Shown piece by piece: positions 1 through 8,717 of a DNA stretch of 64,000 bases; position 1 is the stretch's first letter, and every line of letters starts with the position of its first letter. The DNA is from SB21 sp964415295 (GTDB lineage Bacteria > CLD3 > SB21): positions 62,001 to 126,000 of the forward strand of contig CAYPYN010000005.1 of assembly GCA_964415295.1 (NCBI GenBank), in the 5' to 3' direction. The translations under genes and the position numbers were made by a program. The notes under the pieces are model-generated. The model saw only the letters and a list, made by a program, of their open reading frames with translations. It made no database searches and was not told the origin of the DNA.

Positions 1-2012
1 GCCGTAAGAGCCGAATTGACGATCTGATAAGAAGAATCCGATAATAACTTCTCAAAATCCTCACGCATGGATTCAGGAATATTCCTGATCCCTGACAATA
101 CACTTTTCCTCACTTCCGCCGAGGGATCCCGGATGGCTTCGCGCAAAAAGGCAATGCTCTTTTCGTCCGGATCGTTGGCCAGCTGATTTACGATCTCGCT
201 TTTGATCGCATGAAATTTTTCTTTTCGGAATATGTCGATCAGGAGGTCCTGTTTATCCGCCGCAGAATAAGACGCCATGGCTTTGACGGCGTCGTAACGA
301 TCAATCATATGCCGTGCCTTCAACGATTGAGAGCGTAATTCAGTAAAGGACTTTTCGAAAGTCATGGCCTTCAGAATGCGGCTGCCGGGATCAAATAGTA
401 CGAAATCGACATCTTTGTTTTGCCGGTTTGGTATGACGATCTTATGTACGGCCTGATCGATCCACTCACGGACGCTGTCTTTCGTTCCGTCGGTGTAGTG
501 AACTTCGAACACGACCGGCATCTTGAATAACTTGGTAAGTTCGTCCACTTTATGGATCTGGTTGACCGTGATCTCCGTTCGCCTTGAATCCTGCTTCACA
601 TCAAAATAGTTGACCAGATAATGAGGCTCGCCTCCGCGGTAGACCCATTGTTCGAAAAACCAATCCGGAGTGACGCCTAAGGTATCCATAAAAGACTGAT
701 AGAGATCGTTGGTTTCAACATTTTGAAAACGGTGACGGCTCAGAAAATGATAGATGACACGTTTGATCGCTTCATCGCCGTACACGTAATGCATCATCTC
801 TATAATCGAAGAACCCTTTGGATAATAGCGGGTACCCCCGGCTTCCGTATGTACGAGCGGCAAACGGTCCTTTTCAGAGGCTTCTAGGGATCGCGTATGC
901 TCCTGCCGGCGGTTCCACTCAAAATAATCTTCGCCGAAGAATTTACGGCATCCCATTTTCCCGTAATAGGTCGCAAAACTCTCATTCAGCCATAAGCCTT
1001 TCCAGCTTCGCATGGTGGTCAGATCGCCGAACCATTGGTGCGCCTGCTCATGAACGTCGGTATCGATGTAGTTATCGTCCAGAAAACCGCGCGCATCGAT
1101 AAACCAAAAGTCCCCGAACAGTATCGCCGTCGTGTTTTCCATAGCACCCGTCACAAAGTCCGAAACCGGGATATTGGCAAGATTTCCCCACGGATACGGC
1201 AGGCCAATCTCTTTTTCAAGAAAATCGAGTGCGTCGGCCGTGCGCTGATACGTAGGAGCAACCCGGTCCGCCTGATCGGGATAGTACCACAGCTGGATCG
1301 GCACCCCGCTTTTGGAAACGATATTCTTCACCTCGTATTGTCCGATCGCCAGCATGATCAGGTAGGTCGAATGTGGTTTTGTCATCGCGTAATGCCAGGT
1401 CTTTGTTCCGTCCTTATGGTCTTTTTCGGAAATCTTCTTCCCGTTGGAGATCACGCGGAACTTCTTGTCAAAGGTGATGATCGTTTCAGTGATCATTTTG
1501 TCGTTGGGTTCGTCATACAGCGGAATCCAATGGCGGTGGTTGATGTCCTCTCCTTGTGTCCATATCTGTTTGCGCATGAGGTTCTTCGGATCGTTCCAGC
1601 CTACAAAATACAATCCTTCGCGCGGATTGGCTTCGTACACCAAAGTGATGCTGTCTTTCGTATTCCACGCCAGCGCCGGGCTGGCCTGCACCGTGACGGT
1701 ACGCCCGTTATTCGTATACGGCACCTCTTTTCCGTTGAGAAGGGCCTTCTGAATACGGATGCCGACCGCATCGAACGGGATCTCACCGACTTCTTTTCTC
1801 AACGGAGAGAAATAATGCGTAACTTTTCCTTTGACCAGACCTTTGACGGGTTCGAACGATACTTCCAGGCGCATACGTTCGAAATCGACCACACGTTCCC
1901 TGGGTTCCGATCCGGCTTCGGTGTAATATCGCGACGTAGGATATTCCACCTGCTGGCCATATAACGTCGCCGAGATCGTCAGTACAAAATAAAACAGGAT
2001 CCATGGTTTCAT
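1..2012 (-). CDS. M1-family metallopeptidase, secreted (C-terminus cut by window edge)
   Basis: Zinc aminopeptidase-like protein of the M1 (gluzincin) family; about 670 residues are visible and the reading frame runs off the left edge. The frame was read by hand on the minus strand. It shows HEQAH at residues 321-325 followed by WFGDL, and NESF with the third zinc ligand Glu at about 344, the HExxH-18-E spacing of the family. The N-terminus (MKPWILFYFVLTISATLYGQ) is a signal peptide, so the enzyme is exported. The start at 2012 is fixed by AAGGAG about 7 bases upstream. After the catalytic domain there is a helical, HEAT-like C-terminal part. It is the last visible gene of a minus-strand group behind an acyltransferase and an MFS exporter. 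Substrate unknown. A second, different M1 peptidase lies at 12293-13969. Confidence 0.93.
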   Translation of the reverse strand, partial: MKPWILFYFVLTISATLYGQQVEYPTSRYYTEAGSEPRERVVDFERMRLEVSFEPVKGLVKGKVTHYFSPLRKEVGEIPFDAVGIRIQKALLNGKEVPYTNNGRTVTVQASPALAWNTKDSITLVYEANPREGLYFVGWNDPKNLMRKQIWTQGEDINHRHWIPLYDEPNDKMITETIITFDKKFRVISNGKKISEKDHKDGTKTWHYAMTKPHSTYLIMLAIGQYEVKNIVSKSGVPIQLWYYPDQADRVAPTYQRTADALDFLEKEIGLPYPWGNLANIPVSDFVTGAMENTTAILFGDFWFIDARGFLDDNYIDTDVHEQAHQWFGDLTTMRSWKGLWLNESFATYYGKMGCRKFFGEDYFEWNRRQEHTRSLEASEKDRLPLVHTEAGGTRYYPKGSSIIEMMHYVYGDEAIKRVIYHFLSRHRFQNVETNDLYQSFMDTLGVTPDWFFEQWVYRGGEPHYLVNYFDVKQDSRRTEITVNQIHKVDELTKLFKMPVVFEVHYTDGTKDSVREWIDQAVHKIVIPNRQNKDVDFVLFDPGSRILKAMTFEKSFTELRSQSLKARHMIDRYDAVKAMASYSAADKQDLLIDIFRKEKFHAIKSEIVNQLANDPDEKSIAFLREAIRDPSAEVRKSVLSGIRNIPESMREDFEKLLSDSSYQIVNSALT

Positions 2013-2081
2013 GAACTCATCTCCTTATTTACAGTTCGGCCCCGATCATCGGAGACCTGCATTGGTAAGAAAGTACAGAAA

Positions 2082-3293
2082 TTATTTAACGCGGCTCAAG
2101 TCAGGATCGGTCTCGTGTTCCTTAAGCCGCCACATCATCATCGAGGATAAGAGACCTATCAGGAACATGACCACCCATAAAGTTTGTCCGGAGTAATGTT
2201 CGTACACCTGCAGACCGATCCAGGGACCGATGATAAACGCTATCCCGAAACTCATTTGATAGTAGCCCATGTATTCGCCGCGGCGTTCCGGAGGTGCGAT
2301 CTGGCCCATATAAGCCGCCGCCGTCGGCAACATGATCATTTCTCCAAACGTCCAGATCACTACGGTAATTGCGGCTGTCAACATATCCGACGCCAAAGCC
2401 ATCGCCCCGAAACCCGCGGCTACCAGAAAGGTTCCCAATGCTAGCGCGGTTCTATGCCGCCACGAGGCCATAGCCAGGTTCAGTGATACTTCGATGAATA
2501 TGATTAATCCGGTGTTAATCGTAAAAAGAATCCCGTAAGCCGATTCAGGCAGATGGAGATCATTCACCAGGAACAAAGACATCGAAGACGAATGCTGAAA
2601 AAAAACGATGATCGCGGGCAGCATGGCCAACAGGAAATATATGAGCTTTGTATCGGTGAATGGATTGGCTTTTCCGGTCTCCTCAGGTTCTGATCCGGAT
2701 GCCTTGACGTCCGGTCTCTCTACGACCCTCCACGGAAGAAGTACGAAGACGAGGCCGGATATAATAGAGGTGAGACCATTTACATAAAAGAGCATCGGAT
2801 AGGAAACAAGTACCAAAAATCCTCCGACAGCGGGACCGAAGCTCATCCCGATATTGATGGCCAGACGATGAACGGCATAAGCCGCTTTGCGCTGTTCCGG
2901 CGAACTCAGATCCATGATCACGGCAAGACTTGAGGGCCGGTAAGCTTCGCTGACAACGGACCAGACCACCGTGACCAAAAGGACAACCGCAAAATCTTGA
3001 GCAAAAGGGAAAGCCATCAGAACAAAACCTGTCAGGAACAGCGATAACAGCATCAGGCGGCGGTGACCGAGCAGATCGGACAGTTTACCCGAAAAAGGAG
3101 AAGAGATCAGCGATCCGATCCCGTAGGCGATATAAATGTAGCCGGCCTGGTCCGAAGTAAAGTGAAGGCTTCGCGTCAGATACAAGACAAGGAAAGGAAG
3201 GGCCATCATGCCCATCCGATTGATCAGAGTTGTCGTGAAAACGACCCACAATTCACGGGGCAATTGTCCGAGCCCGCGCCAGGGATTAACCAA
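2082..3293 (-). CDS. MFS transporter, drug-efflux-like
   Basis: Inner-membrane proton-coupled transporter of the major facilitator superfamily, 403 residues with about twelve hydrophobic segments and a cytoplasmic loop near residues 195-215. The loop between helices 2 and 3 reads GKLSDLLGHRR, the MFS motif A (GxxxDRxGRR-like). The overall look is that of DHA1/MdtH-like multidrug exporters, but substrate cannot be read from sequence. The start is a TTG at 3293 with AAGGA nine bases upstream. The gene lies 49 bases behind the acyltransferase and 70 bases ahead of the M1 peptidase, all on the same strand, so a three-gene transcript is likely. Confidence 0.9.
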   Translation of the reverse strand: MVNPWRGLGQLPRELWVVFTTTLINRMGMMALPFLVLYLTRSLHFTSDQAGYIYIAYGIGSLISSPFSGKLSDLLGHRRLMLLSLFLTGFVLMAFPFAQDFAVVLLVTVVWSVVSEAYRPSSLAVIMDLSSPEQRKAAYAVHRLAINIGMSFGPAVGGFLVLVSYPMLFYVNGLTSIISGLVFVLLPWRVVERPDVKASGSEPEETGKANPFTDTKLIYFLLAMLPAIIVFFQHSSSMSLFLVNDLHLPESAYGILFTINTGLIIFIEVSLNLAMASWRHRTALALGTFLVAAGFGAMALASDMLTAAITVVIWTFGEMIMLPTAAAYMGQIAPPERRGEYMGYYQMSFGIAFIIGPWIGLQVYEHYSGQTLWVVMFLIGLLSSMMMWRLKEHETDPDLSRVK

Positions 3294-3341
3294 GTTAGAG
3301 GATCCTTATTGTGCAAACGAAGTGCGATCGGTCAGAAAATT

Positions 3342-3932
3342 CTACAGCTGCCAGGTTTTACGGTATTTCCCCGTAAATTGTTTATAATAATTTTTCATCT
3401 CGGCCACATCTTTATCGATGTCGCCCGTCAGATAAAAGAGCGGACCGATACCCACTCTTTTGTTTTCAAAATCAAAATAGGCCAGGAGGATCGGAACGCC
3501 GGCCCCTTGCGCGATATGGTAAAATCCGGACCGCCAGTTGGGTAAATTCTTTCGCGTGCCTTCCGGCGAAAGCCCCAGGATGAATTGTTCGTTCGCATGA
3601 AATATGTCCACGATCTGCTGAACCACGCCGTGAGGATTCGATCGGTCTACCGGTTTGCCCCCAAGCCAGTACCAGACGTATTTGGCCGGCCATGTAAAAA
3701 TAGCGTCCTTGCCGATCCAGTGCACGCGGATACTCATCGCCATGAGCGAGGACATGCCCAGCACAAAATCCCAGTTGGTCGTATGCGGAGCGGCGATAGC
3801 GACGAATTTTGGCAGGTTGGGGATTTCCCCTTCGATCCTCCACCCCATCAACCTCAGGATCGTCTTGCCGAGGAATTCGGACAGTTTATTTCCGCGCCGG
3901 GGTACTTTATTTCCGAGAAACGGCACTCTCAT
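3342..3932 (-). CDS. PlsC-like lysophospholipid acyltransferase family protein
   Basis: Member of the glycerolphosphate acyltransferase (PlsC/LPLAT) superfamily, which transfers acyl chains to lysophospholipids or related acceptors at the membrane. The catalytic HX4D motif is visible as HTTNWD, and the second block as SPEGTRKN (the EGTR glycerol-binding motif). The frame stays open to 3962, but I place the start at 3932 (MRVPFLGNK) because AAGGA sits seven bases upstream, giving about 196 residues; the longer start has only a poorly placed GGGGA. The short length and Trp-rich middle resemble the small single-domain LPLATs annotated only as acyltransferases, so the exact acceptor is unknown. 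A TTGACA-N17-TAGTTT promoter lies upstream at 4031-4059. Confidence 0.85.
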   Translation of the reverse strand: MRVPFLGNKVPRRGNKLSEFLGKTILRLMGWRIEGEIPNLPKFVAIAAPHTTNWDFVLGMSSLMAMSIRVHWIGKDAIFTWPAKYVWYWLGGKPVDRSNPHGVVQQIVDIFHANEQFILGLSPEGTRKNLPNWRSGFYHIAQGAGVPILLAYFDFENKRVGIGPLFYLTGDIDKDVAEMKNYYKQFTGKYRKTWQL

Positions 3933-3991
3933 GAAAAAATCCTTATGAACACATTTCCCCACTGCTCAACAAACGTTTGCGCACAAAAGAA

Positions 3992-4020
3992 TTGACAAAC
4001 AGAGGGGCATTGGTTAGATT
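3992..4020 (+). promoter_or_regulatory. Sigma-70-like promoter for the LOG gene
   Basis: TTGACA at 3992-3997, a 17-base spacer and TAGATT at 4015-4020. Transcription would start near 4027, giving a leader of about 60 bases before the TTG start at 4090. The site is interleaved with the opposite promoter at 4031-4059. Confidence 0.6.
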
Positions 4021-4030
4021 TTTCATGACC

Positions 4031-4059
4031 AAACTATTCAAACATTTCTTTTTTGTCAA
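4031..4059 (-). promoter_or_regulatory. Sigma-70-like promoter for the acyltransferase-MFS-peptidase group
   Basis: On the minus strand TTGACA (4059-4054), a 17-base spacer and TAGTTT (4036-4031). The start of transcription would be near 4024, about 90 bases ahead of the acyltransferase start. It faces the plus-strand promoter at 3992-4020, so both cannot be occupied by polymerase at once. Confidence 0.6.
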
Positions 4060-4089
4060 CTCTTATTATCCACATAACAAGGAACCGCT

Positions 4090-4926
4090 TTGAAAAAAAT
4101 CAGACTGCCCCAAAAAGCGTACGAAAACAGAGAATTCCTTCACAGTCCCGAAGCGCGGGTCATCCGTATGTTGTCCGAATTCTATGAGCCGCAGCGAAGG
4201 TTCAGAAAATTCGGCATCCGCGACACGATCGTATTTTTTGGTTCCGCTAGAACGCCCTCACCGGAAACGGCGAAGAGAAACTTCAAAGCCATTCAGAAAA
4301 AAATGGCCTCAATGAAAAACCCGCCAAAGGCGCTGATCGAACAATTCGAAGAGGCCAAGGTTAAACTGGACTTATCCAAATATTACGACGATGCAGTGCG
4401 TTTGTCATATCTGCTGACCAACTGGTCCAAATCCCTGCATGACGGCAAACACTTTATGATCTGTTCCGGCGGCGGACCGGGCATGATGGAAGCCGCCAAC
4501 CGAGGAGCAAAGAAAGCCGGCGGACCATCGCTCGGACTTAACATCACTTTACCGTTTGAGCAAATACCCAATCCGTATATCACGCCCGAACTTAATTTCG
4601 AATTCCATTATTTCTTCATGCGCAAATTCTGGTTCGCCTACCTGGCCAAAGCGCTCGTGATCTTTCCGGGAGGGTTTGGAACGCTGGACGAACTTTTTGA
4701 GATCCTTACGCTCGTTCAGACACGGAAGATCGCCAAACCTCTGTCCATCGTGATCTACGGATCGGAATACTGGAAAGAGGTGCTCAATTTTGATTCCATG
4801 GTCCGCCATCATATGATCGACAAAAAAGATCTGAAACTGTTCGCCTTCGCGGATACGCCCGAAGCGGCGTTTGAATACTTGAAAAAGGGACTTACGAGGA
4901 ACTATTTGAAAGGTAAACGCCAATGA
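4090..4926 (+). CDS. LOG-family (TIGR00730-like) Rossmann-fold protein
   Basis: 278-residue member of the LOG / lysine-decarboxylase-like family. Characterised members are cytokinin-riboside 5'-monophosphate phosphoribohydrolases or related nucleotide-monophosphate nucleosidases such as PpnN. The signature PGGFGTLDE (PGGxGTxxE) is present, preceded by SGGGPGMMEAANRGA, the nucleotide-binding loop. The N-terminal ~90 residues extend beyond the minimal LOG fold, as in the longer bacterial group. The start is TTG at 4090 with AAGGA upstream. Its stop overlaps the next start by four bases (ATGA), so it is translationally coupled to the envelope protein at 4923. The bacterial substrate is not predictable here. 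Confidence 0.88.
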   Translation: MKKIRLPQKAYENREFLHSPEARVIRMLSEFYEPQRRFRKFGIRDTIVFFGSARTPSPETAKRNFKAIQKKMASMKNPPKALIEQFEEAKVKLDLSKYYDDAVRLSYLLTNWSKSLHDGKHFMICSGGGPGMMEAANRGAKKAGGPSLGLNITLPFEQIPNPYITPELNFEFHYFFMRKFWFAYLAKALVIFPGGFGTLDELFEILTLVQTRKIAKPLSIVIYGSEYWKEVLNFDSMVRHHMIDKKDLKLFAFADTPEAAFEYLKKGLTRNYLKGKRQ

Positions 4927-6506
4927 ACAATACAAGCAGATTCTTATTGATCACCATTTTCGGCTGGTTATGTCTGATCAACTCCAAGATTTTCGCCGGA
5001 GATGATCCCGATTGGGTGATCAACCATGGTAAATCGGTCAAGTATTCCGCCTCCACACATCTCACAGGCTTCGGCACCGCGCCATCCAAAGAAAAGGACG
5101 CCGCACAGATCGCGCAGGACAACGCCCGCGCCCAGCTCACTCAGAGCATCGTGGTGAATATCAAGAGCGATGTGATCGATAAATTGGAGGAACAGGGAAA
5201 GAATTCATCCCAGTATTTTTCTTCGGTCACGCAGAGTTCCACCTCGCTGGAAATTTCCGGCGTCAGGACCGAGACTTATTCCAAAGGCAAGACCGTCTAC
5301 GCGCTCGCATACGTGAGCAAGAACGAGTTGGTGCGAATTTACAAAGAAAAACGATCCGGACTCGCCGCCCAGATCAAGAGCGTCATGGCCTCCGCAGAAA
5401 AAGACGCTTTGGAAAACAAGATCGACGATGCTGCGAAAAAATACGCCGGGCTTTTCCCGTTGTATGACGAACTCAAAGAAGCCACGACCATACTGCTGGT
5501 GGCCGGGGGCGGTTCGGCTTCTGCCATGATGATCGAAGATCAGAACATACTTGGGAAAACAGAGATCGCGATGAAGATCGATCAGTTGCTGTCGAGATCG
5601 ATCGCGTCGATCGATGACGCGGCGCGGGCCGTAGCCTATCAGATCTCGCAACAGGTCAAGACCGGCTCTTCCAAAGTTCTGGTGACGCCGCTCACCTATC
5701 AGGATTCCAAAATGACGAGCCCGTTCGCGCGGTATTTCCAGCAGGCGCTCGAGACGCAGATGCAGAAATTTGCCGTCTGGGACGTGGCGCAACAGGCGCG
5801 GGGATTTGTTCCAAAAAGTTCCCAGATCACGCGCGACCTGGCCGTCGCGTCCGGCGCACAGAATATTTTCGAGGGCAGTTACTGGGAACAAGGAGACAAG
5901 ATCAAGATCATCGGGCGCCTGCGCGAGGTAGGCTCAGGAAAAATTCTTGCCGGCGCTGAGGCTTTATTTGGCGTGCAGCTTATCGAAGCGGCTAAACTGT
6001 CATATAAGCCGCAGAATTTTGAGTCCGCGCTGGTCGATCAGAAGACTTTTGCTAAGGGTGAGATCGTCAGCAGTGATATACAGCTTGAAGCATGGACCAA
6101 TAAGGGTAACGAGAACCTGCTTTTTACGGAAGGCGAGATCATGAAGATCTATGTGCGCGTCAACCGCGCGGCGCATATTCGTATCGTTTACAATGTCGCC
6201 GACGGCCGGCGGGCGCTGCTTTTCAACGATCACTTCATCAGCGAGTCCATGGCCAATCAGGTGGTCGAGATCCCGGCGGAATTTGAATGCGCGCCGCCCT
6301 TTGGCGCCGAGAGCCTGCTGATCTGCGCAAGACTGGACGCCTTCCCGTCCCTTCCAACCTATTCGGAAGATGGTATTGAATTTTTATCGGATAAAGACCC
6401 CGGCAGAGCCGCGATGGCCGTGCGCGGATTTAAGAAGAAAGATCCTGAATCTGCGTCCATCCAACAGACCGAAACGCGTATTATGATCACGACGATGGAG
6501 AAATAA
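4923..6506 (+). CDS. Envelope protein with LPP20-like N-terminus and DUF4384-like C-terminus
   Basis: 527-residue exported protein. A signal peptide covers residues 1-25 (ending KIFAGDD, no lipobox Cys). Residues about 40-130 resemble the LPP20 / FlgT-N type domain (GFGTAPSKEKDAAQIAQDNARAQL). A middle region (VLVTPLTYQDSKMTSPFARYFQQAL and onwards, about residues 240-340) looks like the FlgO/CsgG-like fold that assembles at the outer membrane. The last third matches the style of DUF4384, with a beta-sandwich pattern around residues 380-480. These assignments are pattern recognition rather than searches. The combination occurs in FCB and related bacteria and is generally of unknown role. The gene overlaps the LOG gene by four bases. 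Its 3' end faces the HAD gene. Confidence 0.75.
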   Translation: MNNTSRFLLITIFGWLCLINSKIFAGDDPDWVINHGKSVKYSASTHLTGFGTAPSKEKDAAQIAQDNARAQLTQSIVVNIKSDVIDKLEEQGKNSSQYFSSVTQSSTSLEISGVRTETYSKGKTVYALAYVSKNELVRIYKEKRSGLAAQIKSVMASAEKDALENKIDDAAKKYAGLFPLYDELKEATTILLVAGGGSASAMMIEDQNILGKTEIAMKIDQLLSRSIASIDDAARAVAYQISQQVKTGSSKVLVTPLTYQDSKMTSPFARYFQQALETQMQKFAVWDVAQQARGFVPKSSQITRDLAVASGAQNIFEGSYWEQGDKIKIIGRLREVGSGKILAGAEALFGVQLIEAAKLSYKPQNFESALVDQKTFAKGEIVSSDIQLEAWTNKGNENLLFTEGEIMKIYVRVNRAAHIRIVYNVADGRRALLFNDHFISESMANQVVEIPAEFECAPPFGAESLLICARLDAFPSLPTYSEDGIEFLSDKDPGRAAMAVRGFKKKDPESASIQQTETRIMITTMEK

Positions 6507-6530
6507 TCGATTTATCATATTGGCCGCATT

Positions 6531-7205
6531 TCAAAGATTTGGCAAATGTAAACGGAATTTCTTCAATTCCTCTGCCAGATCCATTCCCTCTTTCAAATGA
6601 ATGGTTTTCATTCCCAATCGGCCCGCCGCGTTCGTGTTGACCTCCAGATCATCGATGAACAAACTATCCTCCGCAGAAACGGATAACGATCGTAAGGCCG
6701 TTTCGAAGATCTCCGCCTGAGGTTTCATGTAACCGGTTTGGAAAGAATAAGTTGGCTTAGGAAACCGATCCAGAAACCCATACCGGCCATTGATCCAATT
6801 CACATGCGCCGCATTGGTATTGGAGATAAGCCCGACCGGATATTTAGTCCGAACTTCATCCAGAATGTCCAGATGCTTTTGAATCGGTGTAAAAATGTCT
6901 GACCAGTATTCCATCAATATTTCTGATGATAAATTGAAACCGAGCTCGACCTTGAGTCTTTGAAAGAAATGAACCGTATCTATTTTTCCGTTCTCATATT
7001 GCATGGCCAGCGAACTGTTGGTGCAAAGTGCGTAGATCTCGCCGGAATTCAAATCCGAATTCAGCGCGATCTTCTCCGCCGCCGGTTTCCAATTGAAATC
7101 GGCAAGAACTTTACCCAGATCGAAATAGACGGTACGAATCATAACAACTTGATTTACGTGGTTTCTCATCGGATTACTTATGACATAAAAATAGGCATTT
7201 GCCAT
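6531..7205 (-). CDS. HAD-superfamily hydrolase (YihX-like, subfamily IA)
   Basis: Phosphatase-like protein of the haloacid dehalogenase superfamily. Motif I is FDLGKVL, in which the usual DxD second Asp is replaced by Gly, as in the YihX / FDLGxV group (glucose-1-phosphate phosphatase in E. coli). Motif II is LISNT and motif IV is FIDDLEVN. Helical cap sequence lies between motifs I and II. The 224-residue reading begins at 7205 behind GGAAG, but motif I would then begin unusually late. An internal ATG at 7142 (MIRTVYFDLGK) gives a typical HAD N-terminus of 203 residues and is a serious alternative. It is divergent from the TPR/PD40 gene. Substrate unknown. Confidence 0.85.
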   Translation of the reverse strand: MANAYFYVISNPMRNHVNQVVMIRTVYFDLGKVLADFNWKPAAEKIALNSDLNSGEIYALCTNSSLAMQYENGKIDTVHFFQRLKVELGFNLSSEILMEYWSDIFTPIQKHLDILDEVRTKYPVGLISNTNAAHVNWINGRYGFLDRFPKPTYSFQTGYMKPQAEIFETALRSLSVSAEDSLFIDDLEVNTNAAGRLGMKTIHLKEGMDLAEELKKFRLHLPNL

Positions 7206-7285
7206 AGAACTTCCAAAAGCGAATTAGCCGGCACGGTTTTCTGATCGCGACAGCAGCGATCCGCTTCTTTATCTCTAAAATCCCC

Positions 7286-7314
7286 TTGCATTTATCTCGC
7301 ATTTTGGGTAAAAT
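7286..7314 (+). promoter_or_regulatory. Sigma-70-like promoter for the TPR/PD40 gene
   Basis: TTGCAT at 7286-7291, exactly 17 bases, then TAAAAT at 7309-7314. It is followed by a leader of about 40 bases ending in AGGAGG ahead of the ATG at 7359. Confidence 0.65.
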
Positions 7315-7358
7315 CCTGTCAATTCCAATTGTCTGCAATAAATTTCAGGAGGTCGCTC

Positions 7359-8717
7359 ATGCGCCGATTTAAACTGTTTTGGATTTACTGCATAGCGGTG
7401 ACCGCGTTCGGCGTGTTCGGATCGCGTAGGCCGGTTTTCGCGCAGGACACGACGGCTGCGGCTCCTGTACTGCAACTCGATTCCACCCAAACATTGAGTG
7501 AGAACCTGAAGCAGCTGTTTACGCAACTGGAGACCGACAAAACCAATGCTTCTCTGCAGTACCAGATCGCGGAAGAATATCAAAAGCTCGGACGTAAGAC
7601 TTACGCGCTCAAATATATGGAAGAATCTCTGAAGACCGATCCTACCAACATGGATGTCATGTATGCCAAGGGCGAACTGCTCCTTGAAATGGGTAAGAGA
7701 CGGTCCGGGTACCAGGCTTTTTTGAATGTTCTTCGCGATTTCAAAGGCCAGGCCTTTGTGGATCGTATAGGCTCCCGGTTTCACAGCCCGTACAAGATCT
7801 CTCAGATCACCAATAACAAGTTCAACGACATTATGCCTGCATTCTCCCCGGACGGCAACACCGTGCTTTTCCAGTCCGACCGCAACGGCAATTGGGATAT
7901 TTACACGATGAGCCTGACCCAGGGCGAGGGTTCCATCAAACGATTGACCGACGATCCTGCTTCCGATGAAAACGCATCGTACTCCCCCGAAGGACGATTT
8001 ATCGTATTCACTTCCACGCGTGACGATAAGAGTACAAAAGTCTACAAGTCGCGGGAAATTTATTACATGGACCGCAACGGAAAAAGCGTCAAAAAAGTTA
8101 CGAGCAGTTACGGCAGCGACAACTGGAGCCCGTCTTTTATTGATACCGTGACAATCATGTTCGCCAGCGACCGCGCCGATTTTTCAAATAATCCCTTCTG
8201 GAATAAGTCTTCGTCGATCTTCACCATTGAAAAAGCGGGAACTTTCCAATTCAAAGTTTACGGCGACGAACATTCGGCTTTGACCGATCCGACCATGAAA
8301 CCCGGTATAGAAGGACATATTGTTTTTTCTGAGAAGACCGGAGACAGCTATGAAGTGATGATGGGAAGTCTGGATGGAAAAGACAAACCGACGAATCTGA
8401 CGAATAGTCCAAAGAATGATATGCAGCCCCACGTTTCGAAGAATGGACTTTTTATAACCTTTGCCTCCGATCGCGACGGCAATTATGAAGTTTACAAGAT
8501 GCAGTCCGACGGCAAGGAACAGACCCGGATTACTTACGACGACGGGGACGATATTTTCCCGCGTTTTTCGCCGGACGGAAATAAGATTCTGTTCTGTTCC
8601 AATCGTACCGGCAAATATCAGCTTTTCCTCGCGTCGACCGAAGAAATGTCTCAGGTCAATGTCAGTACGCTGATCCCGGTTCTCGAAAAGAAGATCGCTT
8701 CGGCTACCGACGATTAA
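7359..8717 (+). CDS. Secreted TPR plus PD40 (TolB-like) beta-propeller protein
   Basis: About 452 residues from an ATG at 7359 preceded by AGGAGG; the frame is open upstream to 7329 but without a ribosome site. A signal peptide (RFKLFWIYCIAVTAFGVFG...) is followed by a short TPR region around residues 45-115 (YQIAEEYQKLGRKTYALKYM) and then repeated PD40 blades of the type FSPDGNTVLFQSDRNGNWDIY. At least five such blades are visible, for example FSPDGNKILFCSNRTGKYQLF near the end. Such proteins act in the periplasm as protein-interaction propellers; TolB itself is the best known relative, but this is not a TolB orthologue and no pal/tol genes are near. Its stop overlaps the stop of the convergent FAH-family gene by four bases. 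Confidence 0.85.
   Translation: MRRFKLFWIYCIAVTAFGVFGSRRPVFAQDTTAAAPVLQLDSTQTLSENLKQLFTQLETDKTNASLQYQIAEEYQKLGRKTYALKYMEESLKTDPTNMDVMYAKGELLLEMGKRRSGYQAFLNVLRDFKGQAFVDRIGSRFHSPYKISQITNNKFNDIMPAFSPDGNTVLFQSDRNGNWDIYTMSLTQGEGSIKRLTDDPASDENASYSPEGRFIVFTSTRDDKSTKVYKSREIYYMDRNGKSVKKVTSSYGSDNWSPSFIDTVTIMFASDRADFSNNPFWNKSSSIFTIEKAGTFQFKVYGDEHSALTDPTMKPGIEGHIVFSEKTGDSYEVMMGSLDGKDKPTNLTNSPKNDMQPHVSKNGLFITFASDRDGNYEVYKMQSDGKEQTRITYDDGDDIFPRFSPDGNKILFCSNRTGKYQLFLASTEEMSQVNVSTLIPVLEKKIASATDD

Noticed and set aside
1035..1964. 309-codon plus-strand open frame
   Set aside because: It is the antisense of the M1 peptidase, whose HEQAH and NESF motifs are on the minus strand. The plus-strand translation has no recognisable domain.
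5205..5891. 228-codon minus-strand open frame
   Set aside because: Antisense of the LPP20/DUF4384-like protein; Arg/His-rich translation typical of an antisense frame.
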